Part shown: piece by piece, positions 16,196-24,068 of the stretch | Layout of the letters: the number at the start of each line of letters is the position of its first letter | How positions within the stretch are numbered: the first letter of the stretch is position 1 | Assembly (NCBI GenBank): GCA_016125425.1 | Contig: WGLT01000020.1 | Span: 55,350 to 119,349 of the forward strand | Reading direction: 5' to 3' | Origin: Alphaproteobacteria bacterium | GTDB taxonomy: Bacteria > Pseudomonadota > Alphaproteobacteria > Caulobacterales > Parvularculaceae | Length of the DNA: 64,000 nt | The notes under the pieces: generated by a model | What the model was told of the DNA's origin: nothing | Database searches by the model: none | The model's input: the letters and a program-made list of their open reading frames with translations, nothing else | Translations under genes and position numbers: made by a program

Positions 16196-18391
16196 ATGCG
16201 AGTGCTGACTTTCACCACCCTCTATCCGAACGCCGCCGCCCCGACGCATGGCGTTTTCGTCGAGAACCGGCTCGCGGCGTTTGCGGCCCGTCATGGCGCT
16301 GATGTGAAAGTAGTCGCACCGGTTCCGTGGTTTCCGCTCGCCGCGCGCTGGGCGGGCCGATACGGCGCCTACGCCCGCGCGCCCCGCCGGGAGGCGCGGC
16401 GCGGTTTGAGCGTCTCACATCCCCGCTATCTGATCCCGCCCAAAATCGGCATGAATTACGCCCCGATCGCGCTCGAACGCTGCCTTGAACGCGAAGCGCG
16501 TTCGCTTATTGAAGGCGGTTGGGACTTCGATGTCATAGACGCGCATTATCTTTATCCCGATTGCGTCGCAGCCCTTCGGGTCGGCGAAAAACTCGGCAAG
16601 CCTGTCGTCGTGACGGCGCGCGGCAGCGATGTCAGCCTTCTGCCTTCCTTCTCCAGGCAACGCCGAATGATCCTCGAAACGACATTCGCCGCCGACGGCG
16701 TCGTCGCCGTCGCCGACGCGCTTAAAACCGAACTCGTCAGGATCGGCGCGCCGAAGGAGAAAATTCGCGTCTTTCGCAATGGCGTCGACCTCAAACGCTT
16801 TCGCCCGTTGGACCGCGAGACGATCCGCCGGAAGATGGGATTGCACGGCAGGGTCATCGCGAGCGTCGGCCATCTCATCGAGCGCAAGGGCCACCACCTC
16901 GTCATCGAAGCGCTGGCGGCGACGCCAAACGCGACCTTGCTCATCGTCGGCGCCGGCGAAGAAGAAGGCCGCCTGAAACGTCTCGCAGCGCGCGTCGGCG
17001 TTTCGGCGCGCGTTCGTTTTCTGGGCGCCGTCGCGCATGAAGCGCTGGTCGAAATCTACAACGCCGCCGACGCGCTCGCGCTCGCCTCCTCACGCGAAGG
17101 CTGGCCGAACGTTTTGCTTGAGGCGATGGCCTGCGGAACGCCGGTCGTCGCGACGCCGGTCTGGGGTTCAGTCGAAATCGTATGCGCGCCGGAAGCCGGC
17201 CGCCTCGCCAGGGACCGCGACGCGGCCTCCCTTGCCGACGCCCTTCGCCGTCTTCTCGCCGCGCCGCCCTTCCGCGCGGCGACGCGGCGTTTTGCGGAAA
17301 ATTATTCCTGGGACGAGACGTCCGACAATCTGGCCGCGCTGTTCGACGAAGTCGTCGCAAGGCGCCGGCACGCAGCGCGATTGACGACGACGCCAATCAA
17401 GACGGCGAAGTCTTCCCCGAAATTGCTTGTCACAGCGGATACGGAAGAAATTTTCGACTGGGCGCGCCCCGATCCGTCGGGATGGACGGTCGCGCCGGTT
17501 TCCGACATCGACCGGCTGCACCGGCTCGCGCGGTCTTTCGGCGCGAAGCCGCTCTATTTCCTGACCGCGCCCGTCATCGATCATGCGGAGGCGGCCTTTT
17601 ATTTCCGTGCGCTCCATCGAAAGGGCGAAGCCGATCTCGGTCTTCACCTCCACCAATGGACGACGCCGCCATTCGGCGAATTCGAGCATCCATATTATTC
17701 CTGGCAGTGCAATCTGCCGGAAAGCGTCCAGTCGGCGAAACTTCGCGAACTCGCCGCCTGTTTCGAGCGCGCTTTCGGCTTTCGCGCGCGCGCTCACCGC
17801 GCGGGCCGCTATGGCGCGGACCCCTTATCCTGCGCGGCGCTCGCCGAAATCGGCGTCGACCTCGACTTCAGCCCGAGCCCCGCCTTTGATTTTTCAAAGA
17901 CGGGCGGCCCGGACTTTTCCGCCCTGTCGAACGCGCCCTTCCGGATCGAGACGCCGAATGCGGATTCTGTCGCCGTAACGCCGGTCAGCGGCGCGCGTGC
18001 CTTTAGGGGCGGGCGGCTTTTCCTCGCCTCCTCGATAGCGCCGGCCGGCTTCCGCCGCGCAAGCGCCGGTCTGCTGCGCGGCCTGACCGCTCCGATGCGC
18101 TTATCCTGCGAAGGCGCCGCATTCGAAGACCTCGCCGCATTAACGCGACGGCTCATCGCGGATGGCGGCCCGGTCCTGACCTTCAGCTTGCATTCGACAT
18201 CGATGACGCCTGGAGCGACGCCCTATGCGCGCGACGCCGAGTCGGTCTCCGCCATGCTCGAAACCGCGCGGCGCTACTTCGCCTATTTCCGCGACGAACT
18301 CGGCGGGGAGTTCGTGACAGTGGACGACCTCGCCGGCCTCTACGGCGCAGACCGCCTCATGGTTAACCCCCCGTTAAGCGCCACAGCCTAA
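16196..18391 (+). CDS. fused GT4 glycosyltransferase and polysaccharide-deacetylase-like protein
   Basis: A single 731-residue frame holding two enzymes. Residues 1-390 form a GT4 glycosyltransferase: TFTTLYPNAAAPTHGVFVENR at the start, DVIDAHYLYPDCVAA, FRNGVDLKRFRPLD, and SREGWPNVLLEAMACGTPVV with the E-x7-E pair. Residues about 405-731 form a WalW-like deacetylase-fold domain: LVTADTEEIFDWA, LGLHLHQWTTPP, HRAGRYGAD, and LTFSLHSTSMTPG near the end. The join is a short basic Thr-rich linker with no stop or frameshift. The ATG at 16196 begins the glycosyltransferase fold. It is divergent from the exopolysaccharide operon and most likely serves the same polymer. Confidence 0.85.
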   Translation: MRVLTFTTLYPNAAAPTHGVFVENRLAAFAARHGADVKVVAPVPWFPLAARWAGRYGAYARAPRREARRGLSVSHPRYLIPPKIGMNYAPIALERCLEREARSLIEGGWDFDVIDAHYLYPDCVAALRVGEKLGKPVVVTARGSDVSLLPSFSRQRRMILETTFAADGVVAVADALKTELVRIGAPKEKIRVFRNGVDLKRFRPLDRETIRRKMGLHGRVIASVGHLIERKGHHLVIEALAATPNATLLIVGAGEEEGRLKRLAARVGVSARVRFLGAVAHEALVEIYNAADALALASSREGWPNVLLEAMACGTPVVATPVWGSVEIVCAPEAGRLARDRDAASLADALRRLLAAPPFRAATRRFAENYSWDETSDNLAALFDEVVARRRHAARLTTTPIKTAKSSPKLLVTADTEEIFDWARPDPSGWTVAPVSDIDRLHRLARSFGAKPLYFLTAPVIDHAEAAFYFRALHRKGEADLGLHLHQWTTPPFGEFEHPYYSWQCNLPESVQSAKLRELAACFERAFGFRARAHRAGRYGADPLSCAALAEIGVDLDFSPSPAFDFSKTGGPDFSALSNAPFRIETPNADSVAVTPVSGARAFRGGRLFLASSIAPAGFRRASAGLLRGLTAPMRLSCEGAAFEDLAALTRRLIADGGPVLTFSLHSTSMTPGATPYARDAESVSAMLETARRYFAYFRDELGGEFVTVDDLAGLYGADRLMVNPPLSATA
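18363..18377. promoter_or_regulatory. perfect CtrA-type box upstream of the FliO-like gene
   Basis: TTAA-N7-TTAA (18363-18366 and 18374-18377), with the first half reading TTAACC as in many CtrA sites. It lies 47 bases upstream of the FliO-like ATG, inside the last codons of the preceding gene. CtrA controls early flagellar genes in many alphaproteobacteria, so the location fits; binding itself is inferred. Confidence 0.5.
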
Positions 18392-18424
18392 GCATCGCCG
18401 TCGTACTGCTTGGGACCGGTCTCG

Positions 18425-18793
18425 ATGGATTTCCCCGCCCTGACGCGAATGGCGTTCGCTCTCCTCGCCGTGCTCGGCATGATCGGCGCATGCGCGCTGG
18501 TCGCAAAAAGAGCCGGTCTTGCGAATGCGGGCGCATCCCTGAAACGGCGCCGCCTCGCCCTGATCGAGACCCTGCCAATCGATGCGCGCCGCCGCGCCGC
18601 GATCATACGCTGCGACGGGCGCGACCATCTCGTCATTCTGGGACCCGCGGGCGAGACCGTGCTCGCTTCCGGTCTGGAGGCGCTCGACGCCGAGCCCGCC
18701 GCGGCTGAACAAAGACCTGTATTCGCCGACGCCCTCGCGCAGCTCAACAAATTCGCGCGCAACCCTTATGCGAAGAAGCGCGGTGCGGCCTAA
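18425..18793 (+). CDS. fliO: FliO/MopB-like flagellar biosynthesis protein
   Basis: A 122-residue protein with one N-terminal membrane helix (about residues 8-27, MAFALLAVLGMIGACALVA) and a small cytoplasmic domain with the FliO-type core: RRRLALIETLPIDARRRAAI, then RCDGRDHLVILGPAGETVL. FliO helps assemble the FliPQR export gate of the flagellum. The ATG at 18425 is preferred over an in-frame TTG at 18410. The CtrA-type box just upstream supports a flagellar role. No other export-gate genes are nearby, and FliO is poorly conserved, so the call is moderate. Confidence 0.55.
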   Translation: MDFPALTRMAFALLAVLGMIGACALVAKRAGLANAGASLKRRRLALIETLPIDARRRAAIIRCDGRDHLVILGPAGETVLASGLEALDAEPAAAEQRPVFADALAQLNKFARNPYAKKRGAA

Positions 18794-19467
18794 GCGGCCC
18801 GCTCTACGGCGCCGATCGTGATCACGAAGAAAAACCAGTAGGCGCCGAACATGGCGAGCGCCGTCACGCCTGCGAGGATCGCACGCGTGCGCACGAGCGC
18901 GAAGGTCACGCTGCGCGCGACTTCCGCCACCGCGACCGCAATCTCGGTCGAAACGTTATGGGCGGAGTAGCTCGAAAAGGCGAGCCAGGCGCCGACCGAG
19001 CCGCTTTGCGTCGCCTTGATCGCCTCAGCGTAAGCGCGCTCGAATGCGACGCCGGCGACAAACTCCGTAAGCGCTTGTTTGAATTTCCAGTTGTGCCCCC
19101 GCAATATCCGCAAAGCCGGCAAGGCATAGGGCAGCGTGTTTGCAAGATCGCGCGCCAGAAAGGCGACGATAAGGACGGCGCCGACGATCCTGAGGCCGAC
19201 CGCCGTCAATTCGCCGTCCGCATAGAGCCAGTACGCCCCGCCGACGAGCCCCGCCTTGATGAGCAGCGAAACAAGAAATGCAAACAGCCTCTCGCCGATG
19301 ATGACGTCGGCCTGCTTGTCGAGTTCGGCGATCGCGACGCGGCGCGCCGCTTCAATCTCTTTTGGAATGCGCTCTTCGATTTTCCGATTGAGCGCGCGGC
19401 GTCCGAGCGCTAAGCCGCCGCCGGCGAGCGCCGCCGTAATCAAAGCGCGGATCAGCACCGGCCACAT
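18790..19467 (-). CDS. hypothetical membrane protein at the end of the SUF operon
   Basis: I do not recognise this 225-residue protein. It has a short N-terminal hydrophobic stretch (residues 4-22), a charged helical segment rich in Glu, Arg and Lys (RKIEERIPKEIEAARRVAIA), and then three or four membrane helices at about 63-82, 90-108 and 195-220. It starts in a TGATG overlap with the TfoX-like gene, so it is the last gene of the SUF transcript, and its stop overlaps the FliO-like stop by three bases. A role in iron-sulfur metabolism is possible only by association. Confidence 0.6.
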   Translation of the reverse strand: MWPVLIRALITAALAGGGLALGRRALNRKIEERIPKEIEAARRVAIAELDKQADVIIGERLFAFLVSLLIKAGLVGGAYWLYADGELTAVGLRIVGAVLIVAFLARDLANTLPYALPALRILRGHNWKFKQALTEFVAGVAFERAYAEAIKATQSGSVGAWLAFSSYSAHNVSTEIAVAVAEVARSVTFALVRTRAILAGVTALAMFGAYWFFFVITIGAVERAA

Positions 19468-19850
19468 CAGCGCTGGGCCTTCTTCCTCGCGCGTTTCTTC
19501 GCCGGCGCCTTTTTGAGACGCGCAGCGCGGCTCGCCGCGTCAAGCGCCAGCGTTGTCCAGTATCTGAGCGAATCCGCGTCGTCGAAAATCGAGTCGGGCG
19601 CGCTGTAATAGCTTATTGAAGCGTTGACGCCGCTCTTCGTCTCATACGTGAAAGGCTCGCACGCCGCCCCTTCGAAATCGCCGCGCGTCGCGTCATCGGC
19701 TTTTAGATAAAGGGCGTCTTCGACGATGATTGCGAAAAACAGATCGTCACAATAGAGCCCCGCGCCGCCGAACATCCGCCGCGCCGCAATTGCCCCGAAA
19801 GGCGCGAACGTTTCCTTGGCGAATTCCAGAAAGGCGGCCGAGACGGCCAT
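19467..19850 (-). CDS. TfoX N-terminal-domain protein
   Basis: A 127-residue protein matching the N-terminal TfoX/YjhX-type domain: MFGGAGLYCDDLFFAIIVED followed by LYLKADDATR and the aromatic stretch PFTYETKSG, then YYSAPDSIFDDADSL. The C-terminus is very basic (KKAPAKKRARKKAQR), suggesting contact with nucleic acid. In competent bacteria TfoX is a regulator; stand-alone N-domain proteins have no settled function. The ATG at 19850 shares bases with the SufA stop (TGATG) and follows GGAGG; a GTG one codon earlier is possible. It is co-transcribed with the SUF genes. Confidence 0.8.
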   Translation of the reverse strand: MAVSAAFLEFAKETFAPFGAIAARRMFGGAGLYCDDLFFAIIVEDALYLKADDATRGDFEGAACEPFTYETKSGVNASISYYSAPDSIFDDADSLRYWTTLALDAASRAARLKKAPAKKRARKKAQR

Positions 19851-20215
19851 CACGCCTCCATTTCAGCCGGGACGATTGTGACGCTCTCGCCGCAGCCGCA
19901 AGCGTCCGTCTGGTTCGGATTATTGAAAACGAACCGCTGCGACAGTTTCTCCACGACGAAATCGATCTGCGTTCCGATGAGAAACAAAATCGCCTTCGGG
20001 TCGATGAAGAGTTTGACGCCGTTTTCTTCTACGACTTCGTCGAGCGGCCCCGGTTCGACCGCGTACTCCATCGTATATTCCATGCCGGCGCAGCCGCCCT
20101 TTGTGACGCCGATGCGCACGCCGGCGAATTTTTCCTCCGCCTCGCGCATGATCTGCTGCATCCGCGCAGCGGCGGCGTCAGTGAGCGTTACGACTTTCGG
20201 TTTGGGGCGCGCCAT
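19850..20215 (-). CDS. sufA: SufA/IscA-type iron-sulfur assembly protein
   Basis: HesB/IscA-family A-type carrier of 121 residues, which takes clusters from SufBCD to target enzymes. The conserved cysteines are visible: VTKGGCAGMEYTM for the first and NQTDACGCGESVTI for the terminal Cys-x-Cys pair, with the family FIDPKAILFLIGTQIDFV block between. The ATG at 20215 is chosen because it begins the family fold and lies just past the SufT stop; an upstream TTG at 20236 would overlap sufT. It is near the end of the SUF operon and coupled to the TfoX-like gene. Confidence 0.92.
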   Translation of the reverse strand: MARPKPKVVTLTDAAAARMQQIMREAEEKFAGVRIGVTKGGCAGMEYTMEYAVEPGPLDEVVEENGVKLFIDPKAILFLIGTQIDFVVEKLSQRFVFNNPNQTDACGCGESVTIVPAEMEA

Positions 20216-20216
20216 A

Positions 20217-20612
20217 TCACAACCATCCGAGTTCAAGCTTGGCTTCGTCCGACATCTTCGCCGGCGACCAGGGCGGATCGAACACCATATTCACCTTCAC
20301 ATCGTTGACGCCTTCAACGCCTCTCAGGGCGTTTTCAACCCAGCCCGGCATCTCGCCGGCGACAGGACAACCGGGCGCGGTCAATGTCATATCGATCGTC
20401 AGCACACGATCATCCGACAGATCTGCTCGATAAATGAGGCCAAGCTCATATATGTCCACCGGAATTTCCGGATCATACACCGTCTTGAGCGCGGCGACGA
20501 CATCCGCCGTTATCCGCTCCAGATCCGCCCGCGGCACGCCGGCGCCCGCCTCAACCGCCGGCCTTGCGGGCGCGTCCGCTGCGATATCGATTATGTCTCG
20601 TGCGTCATCCAT
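20217..20612 (-). CDS. sufT: SufT, MIP18/DUF59-family iron-sulfur assembly factor
   Basis: A 131-residue protein with the complete DUF59 domain: ALKTVYDPEIPVDIYELGLI, then MTLTAPGCPVAGEMPGWVEN with the conserved cysteine, and VNMVFDPPWSPAKMSDEAKL at the end. Proteins of this type help maturation of certain iron-sulfur enzymes and are regularly found in alphaproteobacterial SUF operons between sufS and sufA. The N-terminal 30 residues are Ala/Pro-rich and variable. The ATG at 20612 is chosen; an ATG at 20633 would overlap sufS by 17 bases and is also possible. Confidence 0.92.
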   Translation of the reverse strand: MDDARDIIDIAADAPARPAVEAGAGVPRADLERITADVVAALKTVYDPEIPVDIYELGLIYRADLSDDRVLTIDMTLTAPGCPVAGEMPGWVENALRGVEGVNDVKVNMVFDPPWSPAKMSDEAKLELGWL

Positions 20613-20616
20613 AGGG

Positions 20617-21852
20617 CTAACCCAACATTTCATGTGCTTTGACGAGGCCGGCGATCAAGGCCTCGACGTCGTCGTGGTCGTTGTAGGCGGCGAAGGAGGC
20701 GCGCGCGGTCGATGAAACGCCGAGGCGTCTCATCAAGGGCTGCGCGCAATGATGGCCGGCCCGAACCGCAACTCCGGTCCGGTCGAGGATCGCCGCAACA
20801 TCGTGCGGATGGGCGCCGTCTACGCCGAAAGCGACGATCGGCGCCTTGACCTTCGCCTGACCGTAAACCTTCACGAAATTCAGCTTGCGGAGCTCATCCA
20901 AGGCGTGGGCGAGCAACGCCGCCTCGTGCGCGGCGATGGCGTCGAGGCCCGTCCTCTCCATCCAATCGAGCGCAGCGCCGAGCGCGATCGCCTCGACGAT
21001 CGGCGGCGTGCCCGCCTCAAACCGATGCGGCGGATCGTTATAGGTGACATAATCAGTGGTCACCATTTCGATCATTTCGCCGCCGCCGCGGAATGGCGGC
21101 AGGGCGTCCAAAACGTCCGCGCGTCCGTAAAGCAAGCCGACGCCGGTCGGCCCGTAGAGCTTGTGGCCCGTCGCGGCGTAAAAATCACAGCCGATCGCCT
21201 GGACGTCGACCTTGCCGTGAACGGCGGCCTGGCATCCGTCGAACAAGATCTTCGCGCCATGTTCGTGTGCGATATCGGCGAGCGCTTTCGCCGGCGTCGG
21301 CGCGCCAAGCACATTCGACATATGCGAAATCGCGACCAGCTTCGTGCGCTTGGTGAAAAGCGACCGGTACGCCTCGAGATCGATTTCCCCGTCGTCGGAA
21401 ATATCGAGCCATTTAAGCTTCGCGCCCTTGCGCTCGCGCAAGAAATGCCATGGCACGATGTTGGAATGATGCTCCATCAAGGAAAGAATGATTTCGTCGC
21501 CTTCGCCGATTTCGCTTGCGCCAAGCGCGTAAGCGACGAGGTTGACCGCGTCGGTGCCGCCCGATGTGAAAACGATCTCATTGGGCGAGGCGGCGTTCAG
21601 AAATCTCGCCGCCGTTTTGCGCGCATTCTCAAACGCCGTTGTCGCTTCATTTGAAAGCAGATGAAGACCACGATGCACATTTGCGTAGGATCGCGTCAGC
21701 GTCTGGGTCATCGCGTCAATCACCGCGCGCGGCTTTTGCGCCGAGGCGGCGTTGTCGAGATAAACAAGCCGTTTGCCATAGGCGTCGCGCGCAAGGATCG
21801 GAAACTCCTCGCGCAGCCGCGCTATATCGAGAATCTTCAGGGGCGCGTTCAT
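20617..21852 (-). CDS. sufS: SufS cysteine desulfurase
   Basis: Group II PLP-dependent cysteine desulfurase of 411 residues, supplying sulfur for cluster assembly on SufBCD. Key parts: VYLDNAASAQKPRAVIDAM near the N-terminus, MEHHSNIVPWHFLRERKGA, the PLP lysine in FYAATGHKLYGPTGVG, and the active-site cysteine in VAVRAGHHCAQPLMRRLG, set close to the C-terminus as in SufS proteins. Its ATG overlaps the sufD stop (ATGA). A second, IscS-like desulfurase is encoded at the front of the same operon. Confidence 0.96.
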   Translation of the reverse strand: MNAPLKILDIARLREEFPILARDAYGKRLVYLDNAASAQKPRAVIDAMTQTLTRSYANVHRGLHLLSNEATTAFENARKTAARFLNAASPNEIVFTSGGTDAVNLVAYALGASEIGEGDEIILSLMEHHSNIVPWHFLRERKGAKLKWLDISDDGEIDLEAYRSLFTKRTKLVAISHMSNVLGAPTPAKALADIAHEHGAKILFDGCQAAVHGKVDVQAIGCDFYAATGHKLYGPTGVGLLYGRADVLDALPPFRGGGEMIEMVTTDYVTYNDPPHRFEAGTPPIVEAIALGAALDWMERTGLDAIAAHEAALLAHALDELRKLNFVKVYGQAKVKAPIVAFGVDGAHPHDVAAILDRTGVAVRAGHHCAQPLMRRLGVSSTARASFAAYNDHDDVEALIAGLVKAHEMLG

Positions 21853-23075
21853 TTCGTCCCTTTCAGCCAGTGCGCAAGGCGGGAGTGAAAGACATTCTGG
21901 ACGCCGGGATGCGCGATTTCCGAAAAAGTCTCCCCGAGAAACGCTTCGATCAGGAGCGCGCGCGCCTGATCTTCATCAAGACCGCGCTGGCGCATGTAAA
22001 AGAGCGCGTCCTCATCCAGCGCGCCCGCCGTCGATCCGTGCGCGCATTCGACATTGTCGGCGTAGATCTCGAGCTCCGGCTTGTGGTCGGCTTCGGCGAA
22101 GTCGGAAAGAAGAAGCGCATTCGCTCTCATGCGCGCGTCCGTTCTCTGCGCGCCGCGCGCGACATGGAATTTGCCCTGAAACACGCCGTTGGCGCGGTCT
22201 TTCAGAGCCGACTTATGCGCTTGCCGCGTCGTCGCGCCTTCGGCCTCATGCAAAATGAGACTCGTCTGATCGGCGTGGCGGGCGCCGCTCAAGGCGCTCG
22301 CAGACTTGAGATCGATCTTTGCGCGCTCGCCTTTCGCGGCGATGTGCGTCTCAATTCGCGCAACCTTCGCGCCGAGGAAGAGCGCGACCTGCGAAAAAGA
22401 CGACGCTGCGTCGAGCGTCGCCGCGAAAACAGCGGTTTCGACGCCCTCTTCCGACCCGTCCTGCAGGATGAAGCGCGCCAGCGACGCGCTCGGCCCAAGA
22501 GAAGCTTCGGTCAAGCTGTTCGAGAAATAACGCCCGACGCCGTCAAAACTTTCAATCACGGTCGCCGCAGCGCCCGCGCCCAGCGAAAGCCTCGCCCGCG
22601 CATGAATGGCGCCCGGCCCGGCGATACGCCGCAGAAGGATCGGACGATCGATCTTCGCGCCTTCGGCGATGCTTATTTCAATCGCCTCGTCCGCCATCGC
22701 GGCCGCGAGACCTGCCAGAGGGTGATGTTCGACGAGAGGCGATAGAGCCGCGTCGCGCGTCGTCGCGATTCTCACGCCTTGCGGCGCGCCGCTCCATTCC
22801 GCGGCGCCGTTCATGATCGTGATCTCGAAGGGCTTCACGCCGCCGAAGACGGACGGCGCGATCACGTCGTTGTCAGGTTCGGCGGCCGCGATATCATCGC
22901 GCAATGCGGCGCGCAGATCCGTCCACTTCCATCCCTCCATCCGCTTGTGCGGCAAGCCGGTTCTGGCGAAAGCCTCAAACGCCGCTTCGCGCGCCCCTTC
23001 GAGGGCGCGCGCCTTTGCGGCGGCGAGAAGTCCCGCCTCCATGGCCGTCGGATTGATGAGAAGCGTTCGGCTCAT
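21849..23075 (-). CDS. sufD: SufD scaffold subunit
   Basis: SufD of the SufBC2D complex, 408 residues, paralogous to SufB and made of right-handed beta-helix strands. Seen in the sequence: an N-terminal helical part with GLPHKRMEGWKWTDL, the beta-helix core with GRYFSNSLTEASLGPSASLA, and the C-terminal ANALLLSDFAEADHKPELEI followed by CAHGSTAGALDEDALFYMR, which holds the conserved His region. The ATG at 23075 starts four bases after the sufC stop. It acts with SufB and the SufC ATPase in the cytoplasm to build clusters. Confidence 0.95.
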   Translation of the reverse strand: MSRTLLINPTAMEAGLLAAAKARALEGAREAAFEAFARTGLPHKRMEGWKWTDLRAALRDDIAAAEPDNDVIAPSVFGGVKPFEITIMNGAAEWSGAPQGVRIATTRDAALSPLVEHHPLAGLAAAMADEAIEISIAEGAKIDRPILLRRIAGPGAIHARARLSLGAGAAATVIESFDGVGRYFSNSLTEASLGPSASLARFILQDGSEEGVETAVFAATLDAASSFSQVALFLGAKVARIETHIAAKGERAKIDLKSASALSGARHADQTSLILHEAEGATTRQAHKSALKDRANGVFQGKFHVARGAQRTDARMRANALLLSDFAEADHKPELEIYADNVECAHGSTAGALDEDALFYMRQRGLDEDQARALLIEAFLGETFSEIAHPGVQNVFHSRLAHWLKGTK

Positions 23076-23079
23076 TGCG

Positions 23080-23826
23080 TCACGCCGCCTCGATGAATTG
23101 ATCGTAGCCGGACTGTTCGAGCTCACGCGCAAGCTCCGGCCCGCCCGATTTCACGATGCGCCCGCCGGCGAGCACATGCACGCGGTCCGGTTTGATGTAG
23201 TCAAGCAGGCGCTGATAATGCGTGATGACGAGGAAGCCGCGGTCCGGCGAGCGCAGGGCGTTGACGACGTCGCCGACCATTTTCAGCGCATCAATATCGA
23301 GCCCGGAATCGGTCTCGTCCATGATAGCAAAACGCGGTTCGAAGAGCGCCATTTGCAGCATCTCCATCCGCTTCTTTTCGCCGCCTGAGAATCCGACATT
23401 GAAAGGCCGTTTCAGCTTTTCATCCGACAGCCCGACGATCTTCGCCTTGGCGCGCGCGACCTTAAGAAAATCGGCCGCGCTGATTTCGTCTTCGCCGCGC
23501 GCCTTGCGCTGCGCATTCAAGGCTGTACGGATGAAATTCATCGTTGCAACGCCCGGGATCTCCGTCGGGTGCTGGAATGAGAGGAACAGCCCCTTGGCCG
23601 CGCGCTCATCGGGGCTGAGCGCGAGTATGTTTTCGCCGTTCAGCGTCGCCGCGCCTTGCGTCACCTCATAGGCGTCGCGGCCGGCGAGCGCATAGGAGAG
23701 CGTCGACTTGCCCGAACCGTTCGGCCCCATCAGCGCATGCACTTCGCCCGCCGGAACCTCAAGCGAGACGCCCTTGAGGATTTCCGCGCCGTCGACGCTG
23801 ACATGTAATTTCTCGACTTTCAGCAT
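23080..23826 (-). CDS. sufC: SufC ATPase
   Basis: ABC-type ATPase of 248 residues that drives conformational change in the SufBC2D scaffold; it is not a transporter. It has Walker A (GPNGSGKST), the Q-loop region LSFQHPTEIPGV, the signature FSGGEKKRMEML, Walker B with the SufC variant FAIMDETDSGLDIDAL, and the switch histidine in VITHYQRLLDYI. The ATG shares bases with the stop of the 79-residue gene (TGATG), so expression is coupled to it. Length and motifs are standard. Confidence 0.96.
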   Translation of the reverse strand: MLKVEKLHVSVDGAEILKGVSLEVPAGEVHALMGPNGSGKSTLSYALAGRDAYEVTQGAATLNGENILALSPDERAAKGLFLSFQHPTEIPGVATMNFIRTALNAQRKARGEDEISAADFLKVARAKAKIVGLSDEKLKRPFNVGFSGGEKKRMEMLQMALFEPRFAIMDETDSGLDIDALKMVGDVVNALRSPDRGFLVITHYQRLLDYIKPDRVHVLAGGRIVKSGGPELARELEQSGYDQFIEAA

Positions 23827-24065
23827 CAGCTCTTCTTTAACTTCTCATTCAAAAACAAACGCAATTTCTCGCGCGCCTTGTTGAAGCGCTCATGCGCAAG
23901 TTCTTCTTCATAGATTCGGTTGTGATCGAGCGTCGCCGGATCATAGGTGCGCGCGAGCTCGGAAAAGACGCCTCCGAGCAGGGTTTGCGCAGCCTGATAT
24001 TCGGCTTCGGCTTTGACATAGTCCGCATACAGCCGATCGTATTCTTTCCAGTCTTCCTTGTTCAT
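23826..24065 (-). CDS. small charged helical protein inserted between sufB and sufC
   Basis: I do not recognise this 79-residue protein. It is predicted to be almost all helix and is very rich in charged residues (YADYVKAEAEYQAAQTLLGG, then EEELAHERFNKAREKLRLFL), with no cysteine, signal peptide or membrane segment; a helical hairpin or coiled coil is likely. It begins three bases after the sufB stop and its own stop overlaps the sufC ATG, so it is translated as part of the SUF operon. A structural or regulatory partner of SufBCD is an inference from position. Confidence 0.75.
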   Translation of the reverse strand: MNKEDWKEYDRLYADYVKAEAEYQAAQTLLGGVFSELARTYDPATLDHNRIYEEELAHERFNKAREKLRLFLNEKLKKS

Positions 24066-24068
24066 TTG

